Source: Arcicella rosea
Lineage (GTDB): Bacteria > Bacteroidota > Bacteroidia > Cytophagales > Spirosomataceae
DNA: 64,000 nt
Assembly (NCBI RefSeq): GCF_014204325.1
Contig: NZ_JACHKT010000007.1
Coordinates: 62,001 to 126,000 of the forward strand
Reading direction: 5' to 3'
The notes under the pieces: generated by a model
What the model saw: only the letters and a program-made list of their open reading frames with translations
Database searches by the model: none
Told to the model about the DNA's origin: nothing
Program-made: the position numbers and the translations under genes
In this document: piece after piece, positions 1-8,684 of the stretch
Layout: each line of letters begins with the position of its first letter
Numbering within the stretch: the stretch's first letter is position 1

Positions 1-421
1 TAAAGTAAATACCAAGTTGTGCTCCTTCATGTCCAAGAGCATATTCATTGGCTTTCCATGTTGTTAAAAAAGCAATTACGTCAGCACGCCTACTATTTTG
101 TTTATAGAGTATTATTTCTTTAGACTTTGAAGCTCTTTTCCAACTTTCGGAGTTCTTGATAGCTTTTAGATGTTTATTGAAAAAATCATTTCTCTTTAGG
201 TCATAAATCCCAAGTTTTGAGTTTTTGGAATCTTCGCATATAATGCAATAGATTACTTTTGTGGATATTTTTTGGAATTCTACAAAGTCAGGATTTTTAA
301 AGTTTTTAAAAACATTGTTTAATGCTTTCATTATCAAAAGACTATCTTTCTTACTAATGGACTGTCCATTACAAATAGTAACCCCAAATAGTAAAATTAA
401 AGCAGGCAAAAATCTTTTCAT
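1..421 (-). CDS. Secreted hypothetical protein, C-terminus cut by window edge
   Basis: A reading frame opens at an ATG whose complement lies at 419-421 and stays open to base 1, giving 140 codons without a stop. The first 19 or so residues (MKRFLPALILLFGVTICNG) look like a Sec signal peptide followed by a Q/S cleavage region, so the product is probably periplasmic or exported. The remaining visible part is rich in Lys, Asn and Ser and includes a Cys pair (CIIC). I recognise no family. It is not part of the cyd operon as far as can be seen, being separated from cydB by about 210 bases holding repeats. The end of the gene is outside the window. Confidence 0.55.
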   Translation of the reverse strand, partial: MKRFLPALILLFGVTICNGQSISKKDSLLIMKALNNVFKNFKNPDFVEFQKISTKVIYCIICEDSKNSKLGIYDLKRNDFFNKHLKAIKNSESWKRASKSKEIILYKQNSRRADVIAFLTTWKANEYALGHEGAQLGIYF

Positions 422-531
422 ATTATGAGTGTATTTATTGACAATATCAAAAATGACATTTTAATCATAGAAGTATTCGTAAATGGATAATCAAACCTAA
501 AATTTTATTTCAAATTTCGTAGTATTTCATT

Positions 532-591
532 ACTCATGACATGATTTATCGAATTATTTTGACTATAAACAATCTATTTCATGCCATGAGT
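532..591. repeat. Inverted repeat ACTCATGnCATGA / TCATGCCATGAGT
   Basis: The arms lie at 532-544 and 579-591, with one mismatch between them. The same word forms a perfect 15-bp hairpin at 27290-27353. It sits just downstream of cydB, so it could end that transcript, but there is no strong T-tract. It is best described as a dispersed palindromic repeat. Confidence 0.6.
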
Positions 592-599
592 GAGAGTAC

Positions 600-626
600 A
601 CTCAATCACTAATTCACAACTCACTA
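600..626. repeat. Phrase-like intergenic repeat, family B
   Basis: On the minus strand this reads as a 27-base string containing GTGAGTTGTGAATTAGTGAT. Near-identical strings occur at 51219-51265, 51375-51420 (opposite orientation) and 56042-56078. It lies immediately downstream of the cydB stop codon. Confidence 0.6.
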
Positions 627-630
627 AATC

Positions 631-1665
631 CTAATAAGAACTCTCATCCAATTTTACTTTCCCTTTAAATGTCCAGAATACAAAGAAAGTATAAGTGGCT
701 ACTATCGGTACGCCAATTGCGGCGAAGAGTAAAATAATTGACAACGATTTTTCAGAAGAAGCTCCATTATAAATGGTAATTGAGTAAGCAGGATTGATGG
801 TTGAATGGATGATTTTTGGAAATAAGTTCATCGCTACCGTCACCAAAAGGGATGCCATCGTAAAAGCAGACGACATAAAAGCCAACATATATTTGCCTTT
901 TTCTAATAATATTCTGGTGTTAATGATAATCAAAACCGTAATCAAAGGCACAGCAAAAAGAGTAGGATGGGCTTTGAATGTAGCTGACATATTAGGAAAA
1001 TAAACCAATGTTACCATCGTTTGTAAAATATAACAAACCACAAAAAAGCGACTGGTATCACTTACCATAATTGATAATTTGGTATAAAGTCTTTTTTCGG
1101 TTTTCATTACTAAATATATTGAACCGTGCATCGTACATGAAGCCAAAGTCGTTAAACCCGTCAGCAAGGCGTAGGGATTCAATAATTGTACAAAATCACC
1201 TTGATATTCAAAATTCTCATCAATCGGAATGCCTTGAATAAGGTTTCCTAATACAACGCCCAATAGAAATGCAATCATCATGCTTGAAATCGAATAAACA
1301 ATATCCCATAGTTGTCGCCACCAAAGCATGGTTTCTTTACTTCTGAATTCTATGGCAATGGCACGTAAAATCAATACCATCAAAAACAACATAAAGGGAA
1401 TATAAAAAGCAGATAATAACGTGGCATATACTTCTGGAAAACCTGCAAATAACGCTCCGCCACCAATTACCAACCATACTTCGTTGCCATCCCAAACAGG
1501 GCCAATGGCGTTAAGGGCTATTCTTCTGCTTTCTTCTTTTTTGAAAAGTAAATGAATCGCTCCTGCTCCTAAATCAAAACCATCTAAAATGGCATAACCT
1601 GTAAAAACCGCTCCGATAACGGCAAACCACCATGTGGGCAAATCTATTCCTAAAAAAGTAGCCAT
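631..1665 (-). CDS. cydB: Cytochrome bd quinol oxidase subunit II
   Basis: Subunit II of the bd-type terminal oxidase, an inner-membrane complex that oxidises quinol and reduces oxygen to water, usually at low oxygen. At 344 residues it is normal length for CydB. The N-terminal GFDLGAGAIHLL segment and the following WDGNEVWLVIGGGALFAGFP stretch are family hallmarks, and about eight to nine hydrophobic segments are visible. It lies 38 bases downstream of cydA on the same strand, so the two form an operon. No CydX-like small ORF is evident after it. The C-terminus (KLDESSY) is short and polar. Confidence 0.95.
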   Translation of the reverse strand: MATFLGIDLPTWWFAVIGAVFTGYAILDGFDLGAGAIHLLFKKEESRRIALNAIGPVWDGNEVWLVIGGGALFAGFPEVYATLLSAFYIPFMLFLMVLILRAIAIEFRSKETMLWWRQLWDIVYSISSMMIAFLLGVVLGNLIQGIPIDENFEYQGDFVQLLNPYALLTGLTTLASCTMHGSIYLVMKTEKRLYTKLSIMVSDTSRFFVVCYILQTMVTLVYFPNMSATFKAHPTLFAVPLITVLIIINTRILLEKGKYMLAFMSSAFTMASLLVTVAMNLFPKIIHSTINPAYSITIYNGASSEKSLSIILLFAAIGVPIVATYTFFVFWTFKGKVKLDESSY

Positions 1666-1703
1666 AAGCTTCTGAGTTTATGAGTTTAAGGTTTAAGAGA
1701 GGT

Positions 1704-3083
1704 TTAGTCTAAAATTGGATTATTCCGTTTGGACGAATCTATAATTTCATCTTTTTCATGATGATCGCTTGGGCCGTGTTTTATCTTTTTGTTGAGTAAG
1801 TAAATAAACAAAATGAAGAGTAACACATAAATAACCGTAAACATGATGAGTGAAAACCAAACTTGATTTGCCTTTACAGATTTAGAAAGTGCATCTGAAG
1901 TTCTCAGTAAGCCATAAACTACCCACGGCTGTCGTCCGACTTCGGCAGAGTACCAGCCTAATTGATTCGCCAATTGCGGTAACAAAACCGAAGATGAGAA
2001 AATTCTAAACAGCCATTTTTGATTGAACAAAGTACCTTTATACCATAAAAAAGAAGCCAATAAAGTAAGTCCAATTAACGCCATCCCGATTGCCACCATT
2101 AAATGATAAGTCTGAAAAACAAAATTTACGGCTGTTGGTCGGTCTTTTTTTGGGAAGGCCCTGAGTCCTTTTACAGGAGTAGTAAAATCTTGGTGAAGTA
2201 AAAAAGTTAAGCCTTTCGGAATTTTCAGCCCTGTTACTTCTTCTTTTTTAGTATCAACAAAACCCAATAAATACATATCTGCCACGGCTGAACTATCATA
2301 ATGTCCTTCAAAAGCCGCTAATTTGGCTGGTTGATTTTTGGCTACGCCATCGGCTGAATGATGACCAGTGAATAATTGTGCTAATGCTGAAATTGTTGCT
2401 ACCGTCAAAGCGATTTTAAAAGCTTTGCGAGAAAGTGCTACATGACGTTCTTTGTACAAATAATAAGCATGAACGCTCAGCACCAAAAACGAACCTGCCA
2501 AAAATGAACCAATCCAAACGTGTGATAATCTATCAACAGAAGATGGATTGAAAACCATTGCCCAGAAATCTGTAATTTCAGCCCTTGCTTTTAAACCTTC
2601 GCCAACGATGTGATAACCCGCTGGCGTTTGTTGCCAAGAGTTAGCGACGACAATCCAAACAGCTGAAAACATTGAACCCAAAGTAACCATGATGGTGGCA
2701 AAAAAGTGTACTCTTGGGCTTACTCTATTCCAACCGAAAATTAAAATTCCTAAAAAGCCAGATTCTAAAGCGAAAGCAAAAATACCTTCTGCGGCTAAAG
2801 CCGAACCAAAAATGTCACCTACATAACGAGAGTAAGAAGCCCAGTTGGTACCAAATTCAAATTCCATTACGATACCAGTGGCGACACCAATACCAAAAAT
2901 CAAGGCAAAAATCTTAATCCAAAAACGGGTTAATTGTTCATAAACTTTGTCGCCTGTTTTTAAATAAAGACCTTCCATACAGACCATCACTAAGGCAAGA
3001 CCAATACTTAATGGCGGATAGATATAATGAAAAGCAATGGTAAAAGCGAACTGAATCCGAGAGAGTATTTCTACATTATCCAT
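1704..3083 (-). CDS. cydA: Cytochrome bd quinol oxidase subunit I
   Basis: Haem-bearing subunit of cytochrome bd oxidase. His19 within [14 protein letters not shown] corresponds to the conserved N-terminal haem ligand, and [16 protein letters not shown] is the highly conserved CydA signature in the C-terminal half. The protein is 459 residues, consistent with a short-Q-loop type. It is first in the cydA-cydB operon. The start is the ATG at 3083, followed by a typical first membrane helix. The upstream gap (3084-3464) is shared with a divergent gene and carries a strong inverted repeat. Bacteroidota use it as a microaerobic oxidase, which fits the second, cbb3-type oxidase at 23-25 kb. Confidence 0.96.
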   Translation of the reverse strand: MDNVEILSRIQFAFTIAFHYIYPPLSIGLALVMVCMEGLYLKTGDKVYEQLTRFWIKIFALIFGIGVATGIVMEFEFGTNWASYSRYVGDIFGSALAAEGIFAFALESGFLGILIFGWNRVSPRVHFFATIMVTLGSMFSAVWIVVANSWQQTPAGYHIVGEGLKARAEITDFWAMVFNPSSVDRLSHVWIGSFLAGSFLVLSVHAYYLYKERHVALSRKAFKIALTVATISALAQLFTGHHSADGVAKNQPAKLAAFEGHYDSSAVADMYLLGFVDTKKEEVTGLKIPKGLTFLLHQDFTTPVKGLRAFPKKDRPTAVNFVFQTYHLMVAIGMALIGLTLLASFLWYKGTLFNQKWLFRIFSSSVLLPQLANQLGWYSAEVGRQPWVVYGLLRTSDALSKSVKANQVWFSLIMFTVIYVLLFILFIYLLNKKIKHGPSDHHEKDEIIDSSKRNNPILD

Positions 3084-3261
3084 GAGCTGAGGGTATAAGA
3101 TTATTCCTCAAATGTAAGCTACGGAGCGTCATTTCTACCTTAAAATACCTAAAAAATTAAGTATTTTTTTGCCTTATTTCTGCAAGATTTTATCATCAAC
3201 TAGGTAAGTTTAACAGACTCAAGAAAATATATAATTATTAGTACTTATTGGGTGATTTACC

Positions 3262-3310
3262 CCGTGTTCTGTGGCACAGGCAATTGTGTTCTGTGTGCCA
3301 CAGAACACGG
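3262..3310. repeat. Perfect 17-bp inverted repeat in the cydA/DUF1080 divergent gap
   Basis: The left arm CCGTGTTCTGTGGCACA (3262-3278) and the right arm TGTGCCACAGAACACGG (3294-3310) are exact reverse complements around a 15-base loop. The flanks GGTGATTT also recur on both sides in direct orientation (3251, 3315). The gap 3084-3464 contains no gene. Because transcription leaves in both directions, a terminator role is unlikely. It may be a regulatory hairpin or a mobile palindrome. Confidence 0.75.
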
Positions 3311-3464
3311 AGTGGGGTGATTTATTCTTCTATGTCCAACAAGAAAAAATTACCCTATAAATACTCACCCGTTCATTTTAAACATTTATAGCCAAAATGT
3401 ATTCGTACTTTAGCGATTCAATAAAACAATTCATTCCTGCCGAAGGAAACCAAATAATATAAAC

Positions 3465-4094
3465 ATGAAAAAAATATCATTATTGCTGTTATTGTTCATA
3501 TCAATTCAAACTGCTTTTTCACAGAAAAAAGAAAAAGGTTGGGTTTCACTTTTTGATGGAAAATCATTTGCTGGCTGGAAAGTAAATGAGGAAAACCCAA
3601 GTACATTTTCTATCGAAGATGGAACGATAAAAGTAGCGGGCGAACGCACTCATTTATTTTATGAAGGAACTGTTGGGAAACACGACTTTAAGAATTTTGA
3701 ATTGAAATTAAAGGCAAAAACTTTACCCGGCTCAAATTCAGGTATTTTTATTCATACCGCTTATCAAGCTTCTGGCTGGCCCCAAAAAGGTTATGAAGTA
3801 CAAGTAAACCAAACGCATAGCGACTGGCGTAAAACTGGGAGTTTGTATGGCGTCAACGATGTGAAAGAAAATCTGGCGAAAGACAACGAATGGTACGAGT
3901 ATCATATCATTGTGAAAGACAAAAGAATCATCATCAAAATAAACGATAAAGTAGCGGTTGATTATACCGAACCAGATACTCTTCCTGCCGACCGTGGTTT
4001 GAAAAAACTAAGCTCAGGCACAATTGCATTGCAAGGACATGACCCTAAAAGTGTCGCTTATTTTAAGGATATTACAATTAAGATTTTGGAGTAA
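3465..4094 (+). CDS. DUF1080 (3-keto-disaccharide hydrolase-like) secreted protein
   Basis: A 209-residue exported protein with signal peptide MKKISLLLLLFISIQTAFSQ. The mature part is a single DUF1080 domain, recognised from the opening GWVSLFDGKSFAGWK, the central GIFIHTAYQASGWPQKGYEVQ and the closing IALQGHDPKSVAYFKDITIK. DUF1080 proteins are concanavalin-like beta-sandwiches, and some hydrolyse 3-keto-glycosides. The substrate of this one cannot be read from the sequence. It stands alone, with the divergent cydA upstream and a clear terminator downstream at 4122-4159. Confidence 0.88.
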   Translation: MKKISLLLLLFISIQTAFSQKKEKGWVSLFDGKSFAGWKVNEENPSTFSIEDGTIKVAGERTHLFYEGTVGKHDFKNFELKLKAKTLPGSNSGIFIHTAYQASGWPQKGYEVQVNQTHSDWRKTGSLYGVNDVKENLAKDNEWYEYHIIVKDKRIIIKINDKVAVDYTEPDTLPADRGLKKLSSGTIALQGHDPKSVAYFKDITIKILE

Positions 4095-4121
4095 GCAGTA
4101 ATTGGTACTTCATTATTTTTC

Positions 4122-4159
4122 AAAAAAGGTGTAAGGTAGAAATATCTTACACCTTTTTT
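4122..4159 (+). terminator. Rho-independent terminator after the DUF1080 gene
   Basis: Stem AAAAAAGGTGTAAG (4122-4135) pairs with CTTACACCTTTTTT (4146-4159) around a ten-base loop. The A-tract and T-tract flanks make it usable in the plus direction. Confidence 0.85.
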
Positions 4160-4227
4160 GGCTTTGAAACTTGCCTTTAGAGTCTTAAGTTTGTCGTACA
4201 GTTTCTAAAACATAATTAAAATTAACT

Positions 4228-4461
4228 ATGATGAAGTATTTAACACAAAGCGGAGAAGTGCTTGAAGGAGAAACTTTTCCAGATATTATTGTTGCTTTTC
4301 GTAATGGATTGCAATTTCCAGCTAATCAAACAACTTTAGAATTTATGGTGAGTTTCGCTAATAGACATCTAAAATCAAGTGGCTCAAAAATTAGCACGCT
4401 TTCTTACGGGGCTTTTTTAGCAGATTTAGTTTCTAATAAGTACTTGACGAAGGCTGAATAA
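4228..4461 (+). CDS. Small hypothetical protein, 77 aa
   Basis: I do not recognise this family. The 77-residue product is soluble-looking, with no signal peptide or membrane segment, and starts MMKYLTQSGEVLEGE. The mix of hydrophobic and polar residues (FANRHL, LSYGAFLADLVSNKYL) suggests a small helical fold. It has its own gap on both sides: a terminator upstream at 4122-4159 and a bidirectional hairpin downstream at 4467-4502, so it is probably transcribed alone. A poly-A-rich leader (AAACATAATTAAAATTAACT) precedes the start, which is common in Bacteroidota. No cysteine is present. Confidence 0.6.
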   Translation: MMKYLTQSGEVLEGETFPDIIVAFRNGLQFPANQTTLEFMVSFANRHLKSSGSKISTLSYGAFLADLVSNKYLTKAE

Positions 4462-4466
4462 AATTT

Positions 4467-4502
4467 AAGTGCTCGTTCTAACCATTGTTGAAACGAGCAC
4501 TT
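4467..4502. terminator. Bidirectional terminator between convergent genes
   Basis: The 11-bp arms AAGTGCTCGTT (4467-4477) and AACGAGCACTT (4492-4502) are exact reverse complements. The hairpin lies between a plus-strand gene ending at 4461 and a minus-strand gene ending at 4508. Confidence 0.8.
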
Positions 4503-4507
4503 TGTCA

Positions 4508-6028
4508 TTAAATACCTTGCTGTAATGCTACAATCTGTTCAAATTCATCTTTTAGTTTGTGGCTTAATCTTTCAAAAATCTCAAAGTACTTCATATAAAT
4601 TTCGTGATTTTTAGGATTGGGTTGATAAGTCTCCACAGATTTTACGGTAGAAGCCGCCGCTTCCAAATTACTATAAACGCCTAATTGAGTAAGTCCCAAT
4701 AAAGCTGTTCCTAAAGCTACGCTATCATGATGGTCGTTGACGTGAATGGTTTTTCCATACATATCAGTCAAAATTTGTGTCCACAAAGGCAAAGACGCAT
4801 AAGCTCCGTTGATATAAATGCTATCGAAATTTCTATGTGTTTCAAGGATTTTTCCGATACTGTACATTTCAAAAAGAATTCCTTCAAGGGTAGCACGCAC
4901 AAAATGTTTCCGTTCATGGCTGATGTTTAAGCCAAAGTACATTCCACGGGCGTTTGCATTCCAAAGTGGAGCTCTTTCGCCAAGCAAATAAGGTAAAAAT
5001 AATAAACCTTCAGCCCCAGCTTTTACTTGAGCCGCTTCTTTGAATAAATCATTAACGACATCTTCAAAATCTAAATCTTCTGAAAAATCACCGAATTGGC
5101 GTGCAAACCATTCAAAAACTACTCCGCCATTATTGGTTGGTCCACCCGAAACATAATAGCCTTCTGCTAAGAGGTAATTAAAAAAGCGATTCTTTTTATC
5201 TTTCAATACTTCTTTTCCAGCCACACGCACAGCACCACTTGAGCCAATGGTAATGGTGGCCTTTCCAGAACCTACAATTCCAGCACCTAAAGTTGCCAAA
5301 CAACCATCACTTGCACCGATAATTAAAGTGGTTTTGGCGGGCAAACCTAAAGTAAAACAATACTCTTTTTTCAAGAATAAATTGGTATTGAAAACCGAAA
5401 GTGGTTCTGAAAGTCGGTCGGCAGTAATGCCTGCAAAATCTAAAGAATCTTGATTCCACTTGAGTTGATGAATATCAAAAAGCCCCGTCGATGAAGCAAT
5501 GCTATGATCTACAACGTATTCGCCAGTGAGTTGCTTGATGACGTATTCTTTCAGCGAAATAAATTTATATGTTTGTGCAAAACGTACTTGGTCATGGTTT
5601 TTCAGCCAAGTTATTTTTACAATCGGTGACATCGGATGTATTGGCGTTCCTGTTGTATTGAAAATATTTTCGCCTTTAGGATGTTTTTTTAAGGCTTCTG
5701 CTTCTTTTATGCCACGATTATCTGCCCAAATAATAGCATTTCCAAGTGGAGTTCCCATTTTATCAACCGCCAAAACACTGTGCATCGACGAGCTAAAACA
5801 GATTGCCGTTACTTTATATTTTTTAGGATGAATGTACTCATTCAATAAATTTTTTAGAATATAAAGCGTAGTGATAAAAATCTGTTCAGGGTCTTGTTCG
5901 CTATAGTCTGGCTGTGGATGAAAGGTTGGGTAAGAACCTTTTTTCCAGCTAAGCATTCGCCCATTCATATCAAAAGCATGAATTTTAACAGCAGAAGTAT
6001 TGATGTCGATGGTAATGATGCAATCCAT
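4508..6028 (-). CDS. gntK: FGGY-family carbohydrate kinase, probable gluconokinase (copy 1)
   Basis: A 506-residue FGGY kinase that probably phosphorylates gluconate to 6-phosphogluconate using ATP in the cytoplasm. N-terminal nucleotide-binding region: MDCIITIDINTSAVKIHAFD, where the usual DxGTT/S is altered to DINTS. Mid-protein: IIWADNRG. C-terminal FGGY domain: ATITIGSSGAVRV and LLFLPYLLGERAPLW. It is clearly homologous to the kinase at 8685-10103 but diverged. The 6-phosphogluconate dehydrogenase nearby supports gluconate as substrate, although xylulose or another sugar acid cannot be excluded. The AraC-type gene upstream on the same strand may regulate it or be co-transcribed. Confidence 0.8.
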   Translation of the reverse strand: MDCIITIDINTSAVKIHAFDMNGRMLSWKKGSYPTFHPQPDYSEQDPEQIFITTLYILKNLLNEYIHPKKYKVTAICFSSSMHSVLAVDKMGTPLGNAIIWADNRGIKEAEALKKHPKGENIFNTTGTPIHPMSPIVKITWLKNHDQVRFAQTYKFISLKEYVIKQLTGEYVVDHSIASSTGLFDIHQLKWNQDSLDFAGITADRLSEPLSVFNTNLFLKKEYCFTLGLPAKTTLIIGASDGCLATLGAGIVGSGKATITIGSSGAVRVAGKEVLKDKKNRFFNYLLAEGYYVSGGPTNNGGVVFEWFARQFGDFSEDLDFEDVVNDLFKEAAQVKAGAEGLLFLPYLLGERAPLWNANARGMYFGLNISHERKHFVRATLEGILFEMYSIGKILETHRNFDSIYINGAYASLPLWTQILTDMYGKTIHVNDHHDSVALGTALLGLTQLGVYSNLEAAASTVKSVETYQPNPKNHEIYMKYFEIFERLSHKLKDEFEQIVALQQGI

Positions 6029-6097
6029 AGTTATTGTTTAAGCCATGAGCCGTGAGCTATTAGCTTTGAGCTTTTTTAAGTTTATAAAATTGGTTTC

Positions 6098-6167
6098 AGC
6101 TATCAGCCTTGAGCAATGAGCTTTGAGCTTTATGTCTGCAATAAAAAGAAGCTCAAGGCTGATAGCT
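6098..6167. repeat. Family A phrase repeat with perfect 17-bp inverted arms
   Basis: AGCTATCAGCCTTGAGC (6098-6114) and its exact complement (6151-6167) surround a 36-base loop. Nearby variants of the words GAGC, TTGAGC and AGCTAT run from about 6041 to 6182. It fills the gap between the kinase and the AraC gene, and belongs to a group of similar text-like repeats at 32.3, 35.6 and 37.1 kb. Confidence 0.75.
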
Positions 6168-6179
6168 CATAGCTGACAG

Positions 6180-7061
6180 CTAATCTGTATTCTTTCTAAA
6201 CTCCCGAGGCGTGTAGCCTGTTAGTTTTTTGAAGGTTGATGAAAAATGCTGAGAGGAATAAAACCCTGTTTCCAAAGCAATATCCGTCAAACTTAAATCT
6301 TTTCTACTTAATAATTTAATGGCTTCTGAAATCCTAATATTGATAAGATAATTTAAAGGTGAAAAGCCCGAAACTGCTTTTACTTTTTCACTAAAAGCAG
6401 TTGTTCCCAAACCTACTAAACCAGCCATTTCTTCAACCGACCAAGGATATGATAAATTTTCACGAAGAGTTTGCTCCAATTTCAAAAATGTTTGTGGGAA
6501 ATCTCGCCTGAGGTTATCCTGTTTACTCAAATGGCGTACCGCTGTAATCAATAATTCATCAATTAAATGGTTTACACGAGTTCTGTAGCCCAATTCTTTA
6601 GCGAATAATTCTACTTCAATATTTTGAAAAATCTGTTGGCAAGCTTTTAAACGAGTAAGAACAGGTTTTTTATTCAACGAAAGTATTTTACCGATTACTC
6701 TTTGGTCAGTTTCAGATATACTACTCCATTCACCCAAAACCAATTCTCCATTGGCTTCAAAGTGAAGGGGTTTTATGGTAATCCACATCAACGCTCCGAT
6801 GTCGTAAGCACCTTTACTACTCCCGATTGTCTGCCATGAACAAGTAAGCGAAACATCGTTTGGATAAAGTAAAAAAGGTTGGCCATCAATATTCCAATCA
6901 AATTTCCCATCTACAATTAAGCAAATTTTGATGCCTTCACTTGCTTTTATTTCGTGGGAATTAAGCTGAATATTCTGGATTTTATAATTGGCAAACTCAA
7001 TAATGTACGGGAAATATGATAATTCCTTCGCCTTTCCTTGGTACAGAATAAATTGACTCAT
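6180..7061 (-). CDS. AraC-family transcriptional regulator
   Basis: A DNA-binding regulator with the AraC/XylS double helix-turn-helix at its C-terminus: SVEEMAGLVGLGTTAFSEKV, then ISEAIKLLSRKDLSLTDIAL, then GFYSSQHFSSTFKKLTGYTP. The N-terminal part, about 190 residues, is a ligand-sensing region with no recognisable subfamily. I take the ATG at 7061 (MSQFILYQG); a GTG at 7094 would add 11 residues. It lies upstream of gluconokinase copy 1 on the same strand and divergent from gnd, so a role in gluconate control is a reasonable inference. Confidence 0.85.
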   Translation of the reverse strand: MSQFILYQGKAKELSYFPYIIEFANYKIQNIQLNSHEIKASEGIKICLIVDGKFDWNIDGQPFLLYPNDVSLTCSWQTIGSSKGAYDIGALMWITIKPLHFEANGELVLGEWSSISETDQRVIGKILSLNKKPVLTRLKACQQIFQNIEVELFAKELGYRTRVNHLIDELLITAVRHLSKQDNLRRDFPQTFLKLEQTLRENLSYPWSVEEMAGLVGLGTTAFSEKVKAVSGFSPLNYLINIRISEAIKLLSRKDLSLTDIALETGFYSSQHFSSTFKKLTGYTPREFRKNTD

Positions 7062-7310
7062 CAGGTTTATGGAATAATGAATAGCATTATGCACTAGATT
7101 TTTTGTAAAAGTAGGTCAATTATTTATTACAATATTACAAAAATCACCGCTGTAAAAAAATGAAAGTTTTTCTTGAAATAACTATGCAAATTTGTGTCAT
7201 CTAATACAGAATACAATCAAAAACACAACTATATTATACTTAAACTCTTATCCCCAAATTATTTAACTATGAAATAACTTAGATTAATCTGTTTAACCGA
7301 TTCCCAAAGT

Positions 7311-7536
7311 ATTAAAGTCAGAAGCATTTTGTATTTGGCTTTGATACTTTGCTCATTTACCTCAAGTGCTCAGGATTTGGAAGTTAAAAATAGTTACCAA
7401 CCCAAGTAATCGTGTTGGCGAATGGGAACAAGTAAAATTCGTATTCGTGGATAATCGTCTTTCAACGGACAAAACAATTCCTAATTCGCAACTGGGGGTA
7501 TTTGGCGTTTTGGTGAAAAATTTTAGCCTGACATAA
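7311..7536 (+). pseudogene. Decayed secreted-protein gene
   Basis: In one frame from 7311 the sequence encodes a signal-peptide-like stretch (RSILYLALILCSFTSSAQ) and then DLEVKNSYQPK before a stop at 7407. In the next frame, from 7402 to the stop at 7534, it continues as PSNRVGEWEQVKFVFVDNRL and onward. The switch near 7402 looks like a frameshift or a small-deletion scar. It is far shorter than a normal enzyme, so it is probably the remnant of an exported protein. I cannot name the family. A good terminator follows at 7601-7630. Confidence 0.5.
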
Positions 7537-7600
7537 AAAATATTTTGTTTGATGGCATTGAAGTATTATACGTTATAAACTTACTGATTATTGTATTTCC

Positions 7601-7630
7601 AAGACTCCATGTTTTGCATGGAGTCTTTAT
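7601..7630 (+). terminator. Terminator after the decayed gene, upstream of gnd
   Basis: AAGACTCCATG (7601-7611) pairs with CATGGAGTCTT (7617-7627) around a five-base loop, followed by TTAT/TTTT. It insulates gnd from the remnant upstream. Confidence 0.85.
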
Positions 7631-7632
7631 TT

Positions 7633-7640
7633 TATCTTTG
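7633..7640 (+). promoter_or_regulatory. Candidate Bacteroidota -7 box for gnd
   Basis: TATCTTTG fits the TAnnTTTG consensus of the Bacteroidota housekeeping sigma factor. It follows the terminator by a few bases and lies about 107 bases before the gnd start. A TTG at 7614-7616 could be the distal element, but its spacing is shorter than usual. Confidence 0.35.
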
Positions 7641-7746
7641 AAATATTCAGGAGAAAATAGGGCGTGAAATCATCTTAATTTTTCTATTTTAGCTTTTTTA
7701 AATACCATTTTAATAATATTTATCCAACACAGTAAATTTTAACATT

Positions 7747-8643
7747 ATGCAAATCGGAATTATAGGCTTAGGCAAAATGGGTTTTAACCTTGCACTTAAC
7801 TTACAAAGAAATGGCTATGAAGTAATTGCCAATGATGTCAATGCTGAATTCGTTCAAAAAATTACCGAAGAAGGAATTGAACCAGCTAATTCTATTGAGG
7901 AATTAACCCAAAAATTAACAGGAAGAAAAGTAATTTGGTTGATGGTTCCAGCGGGTGAAATTGTTGACCAAGTAATAGAACAACTCTTACCTTTCTTGAA
8001 TTCTGCTGACATTGTTATCGACGGTGGAAATTCAAATTTCAAAGCATCAAAAAAACGCTATGCTTATCTAAAAGGTAAAGGGATAGATTTCTTAGATTGT
8101 GGTACTTCTGGTGGTACTTCTGGTGCTTTAAATGGTGCTTGTACAATGATTGGCGGGGAAGATGAAGTATTTGCTTATGTAGAAAAAGTATTCAAAGATA
8201 TTTCGGTAGAAAATGGATATTTACACACTGGTGCGGCTGGAAGTGGACATTTTACGAAAATGGTTCATAACGGAATTGAATACGGAATGATGCAAGCCAT
8301 CGCCGAAGGCTTTGAAGTATTTGAACATTCTGAATTTGATATTGATTTTCATAAAACTGCAAAAATGCTTAATCATGGCTCAGTTGTAAGAGGCTGGTTG
8401 ATGGAATTGACGCAAAATGCTTTCTCTAAAGACCCTAAATTAGACGCTATCAAAGGCATTATGCACTCTTCTGGTGAAGGAAAATGGACTCTGGAAACGG
8501 CTTTAGATTTAGGAGTACCTACTCCAGTAATTGCCCTCTCAGTAATGATGCGTTATCGTTCGCAAATGGAAGATACTTTTTCTGGAAAAGTAGTGGCTGC
8601 TCTTAGAAATGAGTTCGGTGGACACGCTGTAGAGAAGAAATAA
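7747..8643 (+). CDS. gnd: 6-phosphogluconate dehydrogenase, decarboxylating (short form)
   Basis: Oxidises and decarboxylates 6-phosphogluconate to ribulose 5-phosphate in the cytoplasm. The Rossmann motif is GIIGLGKMGFN at residues 3-13, then DGGNSNFKASKKR and the substrate loop DCGTSGGTSGALNGACTMIGG. The catalytic-lysine region is GHFTKMVHNGIEYGMMQA. At 298 residues it is the short, YqeC/GndA-like class rather than the 470-residue form, and that class is often NAD-linked. A second gluconokinase starts 41 bases downstream, so the two form a gluconate-catabolic unit. Confidence 0.93.
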   Translation: MQIGIIGLGKMGFNLALNLQRNGYEVIANDVNAEFVQKITEEGIEPANSIEELTQKLTGRKVIWLMVPAGEIVDQVIEQLLPFLNSADIVIDGGNSNFKASKKRYAYLKGKGIDFLDCGTSGGTSGALNGACTMIGGEDEVFAYVEKVFKDISVENGYLHTGAAGSGHFTKMVHNGIEYGMMQAIAEGFEVFEHSEFDIDFHKTAKMLNHGSVVRGWLMELTQNAFSKDPKLDAIKGIMHSSGEGKWTLETALDLGVPTPVIALSVMMRYRSQMEDTFSGKVVAALRNEFGGHAVEKK

Positions 8644-8684
8644 TTTTCATCCTTTTGCTTTGATAATTCACCGATTAAACATCC

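Noticed and set aside
3084-3464. Fnr-type TTGAT-N4-ATCAA box before cydA
   Set aside because: No match was found on reading this gap; only the 17-bp palindrome stands out.
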